Shown: piece after piece, positions 27,191 to 36,480 of the stretch
How the letters are laid out: every line of letters begins with the position of its first letter
How positions within the stretch are numbered: position 1 is the stretch's first letter
NCBI RefSeq assembly: GCF_013623775.1
Contig: NZ_JABFAM010000020.1
Span: 1 to 64,000 of the forward strand
Direction of reading: 5' to 3'
DNA length: 64,000 nt
From: Rufibacter sp. XAAS-G3-1
GTDB taxonomy: Bacteria > Bacteroidota > Bacteroidia > Cytophagales > Hymenobacteraceae
Position numbers and translations under genes: made by a program
The notes under the pieces: model-generated
Databases searched by the model: none
Told to the model about the DNA's origin: nothing
What the model saw: the letters and a program-made list of their open reading frames with translations, nothing else

Positions 27191-27434
27191 ATAATATAGC
27201 ATTATACTATATTTAACTACATCTTTTTGTAGTTTGTAGTTGAATTGCTGCAGCAGCAGGCATGCCTCTCTTTGTTTAGGGTAAGGGTTATATGTGTTTC
27301 CTATCGTGCTAGCCCAACCTTAAACACTGGCTCATATCTATTCCCCCATTTACTTGGAATAATATAGTATGTCCCTACTAAAATAGCGGTGTTCACCATA
27401 TTTCTCAACAAGGGATTAAGTAGTTCAAGATTAG
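27191..27434. other. Non-coding leader of the RT gene
   Basis: No gene is visible in these 244 bp. It contains a small stem (ACTACA / TGTAGT near 27218-27235) and AT-rich sequence suitable for a promoter. Some defence RTs use a nearby non-coding RNA; nothing here proves one. Confidence 0.3.
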
Positions 27435-30400
27435 ATGCAAAACGAAAGGAAAATAGAGCGGCTTACGATAGGAGAGGCCAATGACGAGATTATAACAGCT
27501 TACCGTAAATTCAAGTCCCTTATATACAACGAGAATTACTCCCTTCCTCTCCGTTTGCAGTTGGCTAGATATGAGGCTTTAGGGATTGACAAAAAGTTAA
27601 GAATCCTCGCGAGTAAAATAGCTTCGTGCGATGACAGTTTCGTTGATAGTAAAATTGAGAGGATAAGCTTCGCTTGCTATCCGAAGCAGTTGAAGGGGGC
27701 GGAGGAGAGTAAGTTCGAGGGTGTGTTTTTTTCCAACAAAAGGAGCAGCGAGTCATATACCTGCCCCCGGCTCACCACCTTTATAGAATGCCCTGTCGAG
27801 CTCCACATTCTTTCTGTCCTTTGGGTGATGCGGCTTGGCCACAAGCTTGACAAAGACTTGGCTGACTCCTGCTTTGCGAACAGGCTGCACAGAAATACAG
27901 ATGAGGAATTTTACGGGAACGGTATCCGTCTTTTTCAAAAATACTTTGAACGGTATTCAAGTTGGCGAAATGAGACCATATCTAAAGCCAAGGCGTTACA
28001 CCAGCAGGGGCTGAACACAGCTATCTTGAACCTGGACCTTAAGGACTTCTACCATTCGGTTGATTTTGACCTTTCAAAAGAAATCCCAACTCAAGGGGGT
28101 TCTTTCGATGAATGGCTGAATAGGAAGCTTGCTGATATCCATCAAAAATATGCCGACTGTCTTTTTGAGGAGGGCCTTATCAGGGAACCCAGGCGCATTC
28201 TGCCTGTTGGGCTAGTGTCCTCAAGTATCCTTGCAAACCACTACCTCAAAGATTTTGACCAGTGCATAGAAGACTTTGTGAACCCATATTTCTATGGGAG
28301 GTATGTAGATGATATTATGCTTGTTTTCAAGTCGCCCTCCGACTTGGAAAAACAAACAGACCCGGTGGCCTCTTTTGTGAAAAGATTCATCCAGCAGCCT
28401 TTGGATAACAGCGAGGGTTGCCTGAAGGTAGATGAGGCAAAGGGAGGGGAGGGAAGTCCTGAAGATACTGTATTCAGTATTGACTATAAGGGGAATAAAC
28501 TCACCTTCCAACAATCAAAGGTGAAACTATTCAACTTTCAAAAGGATGAGCCTTTAAGCTTGCTTGAAGAATTTGAGGAGAACATCCGAAAGAACAGTAG
28601 TGAATTCCGGATGTTACCGGAAGAGGACAGTCTAATGGATTCATTCGACAAAGCCTCTTCGCATATCAGCTATTCAGACTCAATAAATAAGATAAGGGCT
28701 ATAGAAGGCTTTCGTTATGACAGGCTGCAGGCTTCTAAGCACTTAAGCTTCCTGATAAATTCGTCCAAAAACACGCACGCGTTTGATGACGGGAAGATCA
28801 GGAAAGTATGTGAGAATATTGAGGAGTTCTTCAGGGGGGTCAACTGTATCGACCTGAATGGGATGTGGGAGAAGGTGTTTACATTCTTTATCATCAATCG
28901 GCAGTATGATAAGGTTATAGACTTCACCAAAGCCATTATCTCCGAAATTGAAAAAGTAAAATATGCTCCGGAAGGAAAACTAGAGGCTAAAGAAATAGAG
29001 CAAATAGGCTCTTGGGTTAGGGGAGACTTGGTACTTCAACTTTTCGATAGCCTAGCCATGGCGGCAACCTTAGACCTCAAGGCATTTGAGGAAAAGGTTA
29101 TAAAGTACCTTGAAGGGGACTTCAAGGAACACACTGGATATGCTGCAAATCTGCTGAAGAGGCAACTGGGACTGATCACGAGGAAAGCTGAGCGGCTTAT
29201 CAAGTCAAACATGCTCAGGCACAATTACATTTCCTACCCTTTGCTGAATTATTGCGAAATAGTGGGGGCAGAGGAGAACCCAAGGGTTAATTTTCTGGAT
29301 GCAAGCTTTACTCTTTCATTCCACCCAAAATTGGAAAACGAAGATTCCCCTAAGATAAGATTTTCCCCAAGGTTCATCCACTACCACGAGGTTTGCATTT
29401 TCTATGCTGCCACTAGGCACAACCAGGAGAAGCTGGGACCTGTTTTTGAGGAGGAGTTCATCAACATGGAGTATTGGAGACTGAACCGTTCCACCCAGGA
29501 CGGAGCCAAGGAATATCCGAGCTCCTCTGCAGAAAAGACAAGTATAGAATCCACCATTGATCAGATCGAAGTTGAATTACAGGCAGAGGATGAGAGTGTA
29601 GACCAATTCCTTGCAGGTTTTCCCCAGCATCAGAAGGGAAATGAAAAAGAAAGCGTCAAAGACGAGGACTTTAAAATCATCACTTTAGGTAAAAGACCGG
29701 GCAAAGGGATACTCAGAGTGGGTATGGCAAATATCAAAGTAAAGCCTTCCGATTCTATAAATTCTTTCCTAGGCAAGCCTAACATCAGCTTCAGTAGACA
29801 GTTGGATCTCTTTTGTATTTTAAATGAGGCTCTCAGGACTAAATCAGACATAGTGGTTTTCCCTGAGATTTCGGTACCTTTCTCCTGGCTGAGTACAATC
29901 ACGGAGTTCGTCAGGAAGAGCAATGTGGCCTTAGTCTGCGGGTTAGAGCATGTCACAAGCTCAGACGGGAAGGTACTGAACTATGTCGCGACTATTTTGC
30001 CATTTAAACATGGCAAATACAGAAACGCCTTCGTGGACCTACGTTTGAAAAGAGACTATTCCCATAGTGAGGAGAAGCTTATCAAAGGCCACAAGGGCTT
30101 TTCAATACCTGATTTGGAGGAGCGGAGACGTCACAGGTTAAGGATCTACGACTGGAACGGGATTGCCTTCAGTGTGTTCAACTGCTTTGAATTCTCCGAT
30201 ATCAGCAAAAGGGCACCTTTGAAGGGAAACGTAGATTTTGTGGTCGCAGTGGAGTACAATAAAGATACAACGTATTTTTCCAATATCTCAGAGTCCGCAG
30301 CAAGGGATATCCATTCCTATGTCATTCAGGTGAACGATTCCACTTGGGGGGACAGCCGCATAGTCCAGCCTTCCATGACAGAAACTAAGGACATCGTACG

Positions 30401-30560
30401 GATTAAGGGGGGAGACCATATCCACATCGTCACTGGTGAGATCAACATCAATGAGCTTCGTGAGTTCCAGATGAAGGAGTATTCCCTACAGGAACACAGC
30501 CAAAGTTTTAAACCTACTCCTCCTGGTTTTACGATCAGTGAAGAAAGGAAGCCTTGGTAA
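27435..30560 (+). CDS. Reverse transcriptase-nitrilase fusion (DRT type 1-like)
   Basis: A 1041-residue single protein. Residues about 100-450 form an RT: motif A LDLKDFYHSVD (Asp201), motif B PVGLVSSSILANHYL, and YVDD at 290-293 in FYGRYVDDIML. Residues about 450-740 are helical linker. Residues 760-1010 form a nitrilase-like CN hydrolase with the full triad: Glu811 in VVFPEIS, Lys872 in DLRLKRDY and Cys917 in VFNCFEF. RT plus C-terminal nitrilase is the plan of DRT type 1 (UG1) anti-phage systems, though other unknown-group RTs also pair with nitrilases. All catalytic residues are kept, so it should be active. It is monocistronic, with no maturase or retron msr/msd features seen. Confidence 0.9.
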   Translation: MQNERKIERLTIGEANDEIITAYRKFKSLIYNENYSLPLRLQLARYEALGIDKKLRILASKIASCDDSFVDSKIERISFACYPKQLKGAEESKFEGVFFSNKRSSESYTCPRLTTFIECPVELHILSVLWVMRLGHKLDKDLADSCFANRLHRNTDEEFYGNGIRLFQKYFERYSSWRNETISKAKALHQQGLNTAILNLDLKDFYHSVDFDLSKEIPTQGGSFDEWLNRKLADIHQKYADCLFEEGLIREPRRILPVGLVSSSILANHYLKDFDQCIEDFVNPYFYGRYVDDIMLVFKSPSDLEKQTDPVASFVKRFIQQPLDNSEGCLKVDEAKGGEGSPEDTVFSIDYKGNKLTFQQSKVKLFNFQKDEPLSLLEEFEENIRKNSSEFRMLPEEDSLMDSFDKASSHISYSDSINKIRAIEGFRYDRLQASKHLSFLINSSKNTHAFDDGKIRKVCENIEEFFRGVNCIDLNGMWEKVFTFFIINRQYDKVIDFTKAIISEIEKVKYAPEGKLEAKEIEQIGSWVRGDLVLQLFDSLAMAATLDLKAFEEKVIKYLEGDFKEHTGYAANLLKRQLGLITRKAERLIKSNMLRHNYISYPLLNYCEIVGAEENPRVNFLDASFTLSFHPKLENEDSPKIRFSPRFIHYHEVCIFYAATRHNQEKLGPVFEEEFINMEYWRLNRSTQDGAKEYPSSSAEKTSIESTIDQIEVELQAEDESVDQFLAGFPQHQKGNEKESVKDEDFKIITLGKRPGKGILRVGMANIKVKPSDSINSFLGKPNISFSRQLDLFCILNEALRTKSDIVVFPEISVPFSWLSTITEFVRKSNVALVCGLEHVTSSDGKVLNYVATILPFKHGKYRNAFVDLRLKRDYSHSEEKLIKGHKGFSIPDLEERRRHRLRIYDWNGIAFSVFNCFEFSDISKRAPLKGNVDFVVAVEYNKDTTYFSNISESAARDIHSYVIQVNDSTWGDSRIVQPSMTETKDIVRIKGGDHIHIVTGEININELREFQMKEYSLQEHSQSFKPTPPGFTISEERKPW

Positions 30561-30627
30561 GGCTATACACAAGGGCAGTATTCTCTCCAACTGCTCATAC
30601 CTGAGATAAAAGCAATTTAATAGTAGT

Positions 30628-30663
30628 AAGGCCATTGAGCTGGCACAGGTGAAGAACGAGTAG
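30628..30663 (+). pseudogene. C-terminal remnant of a DUF1016/YhcG-type gene
   Basis: Twelve codons read KAIELAQVKNE then stop, nearly identical to the end (KAIELAKVKKKV) of the larger DUF1016 remnant near 35.2 kb. No upstream part survives. The match is short, so the call is tentative. The rest of 30664-31053 shows no gene I can support. Confidence 0.3.
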
Positions 30664-31053
30664 TGATTAGCTTATACATATTTTTTAGATAGATCCTCGG
30701 TACGTATATAATTCATTACTAATGCCCAACAAACCCCCGATGTGTATGGATTGGCCGGAATAGGTAAAGAGAAAGATGCCGTATTAAAAAACATTTGGAA
30801 GAACTTGTATATGATAATCTACAGACTCCATAAATACATCTTTTTCCAAATATGCAGAGTTACGACCCACCATCTTTACATCCTCCAACCTCATCAGGGT
30901 GTCATATTCAGGAATATGGGATTTGAAGTGTCAAATTTCGACTGATCGGGATCATTCTTAATCCTATATAGTCAGCATATTACTTATCCGGGTAGTGGAG
31001 CCTTTATTTTCATTTCACCCATTAATTATTACATTGGAAATAAAAATTGTCAA

Positions 31054-31329
31054 ATGATGAACACAAATACCGTAAAACAGGCAATTGATTACGTTTTAGC
31101 AAATCCGCAAGTACAACAGCACGTTGCCGCGCTGGAGTCGCATCCCAGAAGTTTCGTAATACACCATGTCACTGCCGAGGTAGGGAACGTTCAAACAAAC
31201 ACAATGAGGGTAACTCTCAATTTCTATGATGTTGCCAACACAAGCTATAAAGAAGATGTCGTTGTCGATCTGCAAGGAACAACATATGCAAATTTTAGAG
31301 TTATAAATATTTATCAGGTGCAACTCTAG
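31054..31329 (+). CDS. Small unknown protein
   Basis: A 91-residue protein with a helical N-terminus (TVKQAIDYVLANPQVQQHVAAL) and a beta-rich C-terminal half (MRVTLNFYDVANTSYKEDVVVDL). Codon use looks coding. I do not recognise it. It lies 134 bp upstream of another unknown gene in the same direction. Confidence 0.55.
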   Translation: MMNTNTVKQAIDYVLANPQVQQHVAALESHPRSFVIHHVTAEVGNVQTNTMRVTLNFYDVANTSYKEDVVVDLQGTTYANFRVINIYQVQL

Positions 31330-31462
31330 GAAGGTGCTGCAAGGCTAGATCTCTGGCGCAGCATGTAGGCTTAACTAACGGCTCATCGATGCCGAATAAA
31401 CCAATTATTATATTAACTCCAATTCCCCTTCATTCATTGCCTATAATAATTGATTCTAGGCA

Positions 31463-32461
31463 ATGACTATTATATATATGGAAGAAAATATAGCTAATTT
31501 AGAAAACACCAATGATTTCAAAATAGTCTTCGCCAGTGATCTTCATGAGATAGATGCCAATACATTGGCTAATTTTCTCATAAGTATGAACTCTATAATT
31601 CAAGAAGTAAATCGAGAATTAGAGTCAAACTCTACAGTTAATGTCCATATCACGGGTTTTAGGAAGGGTAGTTTTCATGTTTATTTTAGGGTAATAAGAC
31701 GCTTTTTATCCTCTACACCAGGACCTCTTACGAGTTCAAAATTTACAAATGCAGCTGACCTTATTACAATTTTAAGCGGATTATATGGTTTTGCGGTATT
31801 TATAGGTGGGCAGGAACCGGCAAAGGAAATCCCGAACAATAACGGAGTAACTATTCAAAACCAGCAAGGCGCTAATATTACGGTCAATAATATTGTTTAT
31901 AACATATATACAACCAATTCGGTCGTAAGTAAGGCCATTGCGAAAAGTTCTAAGGTTCTAGAAAATGACAAATCAATTGAAGGTTTTGTTATTGCTAATT
32001 CCGAAGCTATGGAAATTATAAGCATACCGAGGAAAAATTTTAGTGCGTTGTCTAAACCTAATCAGTTCCTTAAAAAACAGACGAAAAGGCTTGCAAACCC
32101 AGAATATATTCAGGAGAAAATATCGGTACAAAAAGAACTGAATGATAATCGCATAGAAACACTTGAAATTAAGAATGCAGCCCTAAGTATTATTATGCTA
32201 TCTTTTGATTCCGAGCAGGAGTCGTATTTTCTTTATGATGGACAAAAAATAAGTGCAAAAATTAGCGACAAGCAATTCATCGACAGCATCAATCAGGGCA
32301 GACGTTTTTCTAAAGATGACGTCTTTATTGTGGATCTAAAATTAAAGCGTGAACATTACCAATCGGAAAAACCTATGGTAGTTAACAATTATGAAATCAC
32401 TAATGTTATAGAACACATTCCTGGGGGCACGCATAACAGCCGTGTTCAAAATAATGATTGA
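31463..32461 (+). CDS. Unknown protein, 332 residues
   Basis: A soluble, AT-rich gene. The N-terminal 100 residues form an alternating strand/helix region (VNVHITGFRKGSFHVYFRVIRRFL); a hydrophobic stretch near residues 95-115 (ADLITILSGLYGFAVFIGG) could be a membrane or buried helix; a beta-rich repeat-like piece (GVTIQNQQGANITVNNIVYNIY) follows, then a charged C-terminal domain. I know similar effector-like proteins only loosely and give no function. Start may be ATG 31463 or ATG 31478. Confidence 0.6.
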   Translation: MTIIYMEENIANLENTNDFKIVFASDLHEIDANTLANFLISMNSIIQEVNRELESNSTVNVHITGFRKGSFHVYFRVIRRFLSSTPGPLTSSKFTNAADLITILSGLYGFAVFIGGQEPAKEIPNNNGVTIQNQQGANITVNNIVYNIYTTNSVVSKAIAKSSKVLENDKSIEGFVIANSEAMEIISIPRKNFSALSKPNQFLKKQTKRLANPEYIQEKISVQKELNDNRIETLEIKNAALSIIMLSFDSEQESYFLYDGQKISAKISDKQFIDSINQGRRFSKDDVFIVDLKLKREHYQSEKPMVVNNYEITNVIEHIPGGTHNSRVQNND

Positions 32462-32811
32462 ATTTAAACCATAAGGTAAATTATTCTACTCAAATGAATA
32501 AACTTAAAGAATTACGTCCATAAAATAGATTTTAACCACTTTAAGGAAAATATTCAGCAATAAGATACTCACTCTACATGAATGCAATTGATACTATATT
32601 GGCTAATAACATATTTACGGAGCAGCGTCTTCATAAAACGGAATGGAAAGGCGATCAGACGAATTATGTTATTTTCGACGGCATGGTACCTTTTTGAATC
32701 CAGTCCTGCCTACCTAGAGACTGGCAAGGCTACATGACGCCGTATAATACCTTACTTTCGAAAAGAGGGCTATTAGAGTTGAAGGGATCTCTTTGATAAT
32801 TTTAAAGTATT
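32462..32811. other. Intergenic, no clear gene
   Basis: AT-rich. One frame at 32578-32697 encodes 39 residues (starting MNAIDTILANNIFTEQRL); it could be a gene fragment or chance. Nothing else is seen. Confidence 0.3.
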
Positions 32812-34584
32812 TTAAAACTGGTATAAATAGCCTATAGAGAGAAACCATCCTGTATCAATTCTTGAAACGGTGAGGTTCCCAGGGACTTTAGGATACGATT
32901 CCCCCACCACTATTTTATCACTGTGCTTATCAACATATCCTGCAATTAAACCACCGTCCAAAGCAAGCATGTGCTTTTTACCAAAGGATAAGCCACCCCC
33001 AAACAAGCCTCTAGGTTTTATTTTATTAGCCACGGATACGCCCGCTCCAATACTAGCGTGATAACCAAAGTTATTTTTTTCTCCTATTTTCTTGCCAAAC
33101 CGAAGCATAGCCGCCAATCCAATTTCAACTTTATCAACGTTTTCTTTATCAAAGGTGAAGGTTGATGAGGAGTCCGCAGGATTAAAGTTTTCTGTCGTAG
33201 AGAAAGCCCTATCGTAAATGTTTGCTGTATAAAACGACATTCCAGCCGAAATGTATTTTCGCATAACGGTAGGGAACGTGATGGGTATCGAATGGCTGTG
33301 TTGGTTCAAGGCATCATTTCTTGGAACGATGGTTAGCTGTACCTTTGTCTGCTCACCCATAAATTGTATAGGAAGGGAGGTATATGAGTTTATTTTATTG
33401 TTCTCAATTGACACAAGCGGAGCTAGAAGCTCGTTTGTTTTATCAGCTGAAATTGATCCCTGAATAGTAGTCAGGGCTGTTCCATAACCCGCATATTTTT
33501 CCTTGATAATCTTGTCTGCTTTAGCGAACTCAGGATTTGCAGAAATTGAAGTTGCGTTCTTTTCCGAAAAAGCTTCATATCTTTTCTCGGTTTTGGAAAT
33601 TTCTTCAGTCATCTGTGATAAATGAGTCCTGATTTGCTGGACATACTTCAAAGCTTTGGTGAAATCAAATTCATCATTCCTGGGGTTATTCAATTTTAAC
33701 GATTGCAATCTTCTTTCGTAAACTGCTAACTTTAAGTTATCTATTGATTGGGTTGCCCATATAAGTCCGTCTGAATATTGATCTATCCTTTCCATTTCAG
33801 CTTTTATGCTGTCTTCAACTGCGCTATATCGTTTAGCGACGCCATCGAAATCTATTCCATAGATATCCATTTTTTTAAAAGCTGAAGGATCTACTAGGGG
33901 CGAGCTCGTAGTTGAGCTAAAAGGGCCAATCCCGCCTATCAGCTTTGCTAACACGTCAAGTTGGAGTGATCCAAAAGTCGGGGTCTCTTGGCGTTTGCTT
34001 AATACTGAATCTGACTTAGTAAGGGAAACTTTCCATATATTTTGATTTATGCTGTCTATTCTTATGCGAAAAAACTCACCTTCCTCGATATTACCCAATG
34101 TGATTTCAGGCGGAAGTTTTTTTTGAAAATCTATTACAAGCAGCTTATCAAAAGCTTCGTCAGCCGCCTTCTGAGCCGCCTTTGCAGTTTTATTAGCTTT
34201 TTTCATTGCCTTTTTAGCTTCAGTGATATGGCTTTTATCTGGGTTGGCTCTCAAAGCGGTGGCGGCGGCTGTGGCTTCATCAGAGGCTGATTGGGCTTTG
34301 GCAGCTAGCCTTTTAGCCTCATCGGCTTCATCTTCTTTACCTACTGATTCGCCTGATTCTGCTGCAGCTGTAGCTCTACTAAAGGCTTTTTCGGCTCTTT
34401 TAGCTGCTTTTTCAGTTTTCTCCGCAACTTTTTCAACGGCTTTGCTAATCGGAGTTGTTACTGCAACAGGTTTCACAACTGGGAGTTCGGCGGGAGGATC
34501 TGTTAATCTAACTTCAAGGTCTTGAGCATTCACCAATCCGGCAAAGCAGAAAATTAAAAATAAAATTGTAAAGGTTGTTTTCAT
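32812..34584 (-). CDS. Exported coiled-coil protein with a C-terminal outer-membrane barrel
   Basis: A 590-residue protein. I start at the ATG giving MKTTFTILFLIFCFAGLVNAQ, a clear Sec signal peptide. Residues about 40-140 are very rich in Ala, Lys and Glu in heptad-like order, predicted as a long periplasmic coiled coil. Residues 270-350 are a second helical region. The last 180 residues alternate Gly and aromatic residues in short strands and end in SIGYLYQF, as outer-membrane beta-barrels do. Function is unknown; it may tether the envelope or act as a porin-like receptor. It stands alone, between unknown genes and a decayed nuclease gene. Confidence 0.65.
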   Translation of the reverse strand: MKTTFTILFLIFCFAGLVNAQDLEVRLTDPPAELPVVKPVAVTTPISKAVEKVAEKTEKAAKRAEKAFSRATAAAESGESVGKEDEADEAKRLAAKAQSASDEATAAATALRANPDKSHITEAKKAMKKANKTAKAAQKAADEAFDKLLVIDFQKKLPPEITLGNIEEGEFFRIRIDSINQNIWKVSLTKSDSVLSKRQETPTFGSLQLDVLAKLIGGIGPFSSTTSSPLVDPSAFKKMDIYGIDFDGVAKRYSAVEDSIKAEMERIDQYSDGLIWATQSIDNLKLAVYERRLQSLKLNNPRNDEFDFTKALKYVQQIRTHLSQMTEEISKTEKRYEAFSEKNATSISANPEFAKADKIIKEKYAGYGTALTTIQGSISADKTNELLAPLVSIENNKINSYTSLPIQFMGEQTKVQLTIVPRNDALNQHSHSIPITFPTVMRKYISAGMSFYTANIYDRAFSTTENFNPADSSSTFTFDKENVDKVEIGLAAMLRFGKKIGEKNNFGYHASIGAGVSVANKIKPRGLFGGGLSFGKKHMLALDGGLIAGYVDKHSDKIVVGESYPKVPGNLTVSRIDTGWFLSIGYLYQF

Positions 34585-34944
34585 ATCAAAGATTAAAAAG
34601 TTATTCATCTTTCAATAATCTAAAAATACATCAATAAATCAATATTAAAGTTTTAAGTATATAAATTTTAAATATTTTTAATCTTCTTTAAACTAGCTAT
34701 TTATAGAAGACTTGACCAACGGTTAAGCACATGATATAAGGCCATAAACCCCCACTAAAGGAGCCGCCTATCATGAAGAATATCTAATACAATAAACTGA
34801 CAAAGAAATCGACGCACAGGTCGAAAAAGAGATGAAAGAACTGTTCTGTGAAAACATGGAAAGTGAGCTATTCTTAGCAGCTTGGCGCGGTAGTATCTTT
34901 TAGCAGCGCGGCATGAGAGAAAACATGAACCGCACCCTCCTCAA

Positions 34945-35380
34945 TTCTAAATGAATATCGCAGACGCAAAGGCAGTATTTGGTACATCCACCAGGAGCTG
35001 CTCGGCAAGCAGCGGGTTAAGTACGGGAGCGAGTAATATCCTCCCTGGCCTCTTGGCTTACTAGGGCTTATGGAGGGGGCTGGGGCAAGCGCCACCTGTG
35101 GCATTGTGTAGGCGTTGCGGACACTTTTCCGGAAGGCCAGATAGTGAACGCACTGCGTACACAATTGAGCTGGACGCACCTGCGCCTGCTGGCCAGGATG
35201 GGGTTGCACAAAGCTATCGAGCTGGCAAAAGTGAAAAAGAAGGTGTGATATACTTTATTGGAGCTTCATTACCTACACGGGTTCTCATACCGGAACCTGC
35301 TTCAGATGCGGAATCTCGCCTCCGCCCATTCCGGTCCTAAATTCACGCAACAGCTGGTTGCGCAATGGTCTTTGGGTGGG
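34945..35380 (+). pseudogene. Remnants of DUF1016/YhcG-type nuclease genes
   Basis: From 34945, in two frames broken at about 35036, the translation reads KGSIWYIHQELLGKQR, then YGGGWGKRHLWHC, FPEGQIVNALRTQLSWTHLR, all hallmarks of the DUF1016 N-terminal domain of YhcG-type PD-(D/E)XK nucleases. It then jumps to LHKAIELAKVKKKV and stop (35246-35248), which looks like the family's C-terminal tail, implying an internal deletion. From 35258 a second piece reads GFSYRNLLQMRNLA and FTQQLVAQW, which matches the other common DUF1016 variant. So fragments of perhaps two genes are fused here. Confidence 0.65.
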
Positions 35381-35668
35381 AGGCTGAGGGCTCATTATCT
35401 TTAATATTATTTAACATAAGGTAAATTATAAGACATTTATAAGTACCTGACTTTCAATTTTTTACATTGTATATTATATTAACTGATTTAAGGAAATATA
35501 TACATCTTGTAAGTTTAACCTGGTTAACTAATCAGAATTCTATCTCATCTTTCCTTTTGATGAAGTACCTTTCCAATTGTAAAACTAACCAATCACCCGT
35601 CAGTGAATTGATCCATTCATTCATTTGCAAGGAGACAAAGTCCTTATAATTAGAAGCTTGTGTAAAGC

Positions 35669-36437
35669 TGGGGACAAAAAAGCAACTTTCGAAAATCCCT
35701 TCCAGTAGTTTTGGGGACAAAAAGGCAACATTCGCCTGGAGAAATGTTGTTTTCCGTGTTTTCTTTGGAGATAAGGCTCCCAGAATAGGGTAATGCCGGT
35801 TGTTTTCGCCTTTTTTTCCCTTTCCTTTAATGATTTATCTGATTTCAGGTACGCTAAAAGAGAAATAGATTATAGTTGTTAAATAGTAGATAAGTAGTAC
35901 GGGCTGTAACTCGTTGACTTATAATTTCTTATCCCTGTTTTTAGAGACAAAAAGGCAACATTTTAGGGACAAGAAAGCAACATTCGGGAGACGAAAAGGC
36001 AACATTTTGGGGGCAAAAAGGCAACATTCCGGCTCTTCTTATGGCTTTAGGGGACCAAAAGGCAACATTCCCGCTTTTTTGGCTGCCCTTGGGGACAATA
36101 AGGCAACATTCCCTCCTGTAGGGTCGCCATGGGGACCAAAAGGCAACATTTATAGTATAGAGGCTACCCTGGGGACAATAAGGCAACCTTCCATATTACG
36201 GGTTACTTGGGGACGAAAAGGCAACATTTAGGCTCTTACCCTTCCTCCAGGGGACAAAAAGGTAACATTCCTTCCTTTCCAGGCACTTTGGGGGACAAAA
36301 AGGCAACTTTAGAACGCTCCTGTGGACGGATTTAAAGGAAAAGAGAAAGGCTGGGAAGGCTCTGGCCAGCTCTGAGACCATGGCCAGAGTCTACTTTTGA
36401 AGGCATAATCAGCATCGGGGACAAAAAGGCAACTTTT
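35669..36437. repeat. Plasmid origin: array of 14 iterons
   Basis: Fourteen direct copies of about 20 bp, consensus GGGGACAAAAAGGCAACATT, start near 35669, 35713, 35942, 35965, 35985, 36008, 36050, 36091, 36131, 36171, 36209, 36250, 36292 and 36418. Spacing in the middle is close to 40 bp (roughly four helical turns), so the copies face the same side of the helix. They lie directly 3' of the initiator gene. Such arrays bind Rep_3 initiators for replication start and copy control. The ORFs seen across the array are low-complexity artefacts. Confidence 0.92.
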
Positions 36438-36480
36438 CCAATTAGGAAACCTCGTTCTTTCCAGGAAAGGGAAAGGATGC

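Noticed and set aside
27435-30560. Retron or group II intron reading of the RT gene
   Set aside because: No msr/msd-like structure, no maturase/HNH domain and no intron ends; the C-terminal nitrilase points to DRT1.
30742-30945. 67-residue plus-strand frame
   Set aside because: Mixed composition, no recognisable domain and sits in decayed sequence; I do not support it as a gene.
34874-35340. Frames of 111 (minus) and 80 (plus) residues near 35 kb
   Set aside because: They cross the DUF1016 remnants in the wrong frame or strand.
35914-36381. Open frames across the iteron array, both strands
   Set aside because: They consist of repeated GDKKATF/CPQNVAF-type peptides made by the iterons themselves.
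35669-36437. Regular repeats that could suggest a CRISPR array
   Set aside because: Units are 20 bp, vary in sequence, have spacers of unequal size and lie beside a Rep_3 gene with no cas genes; they are iterons.
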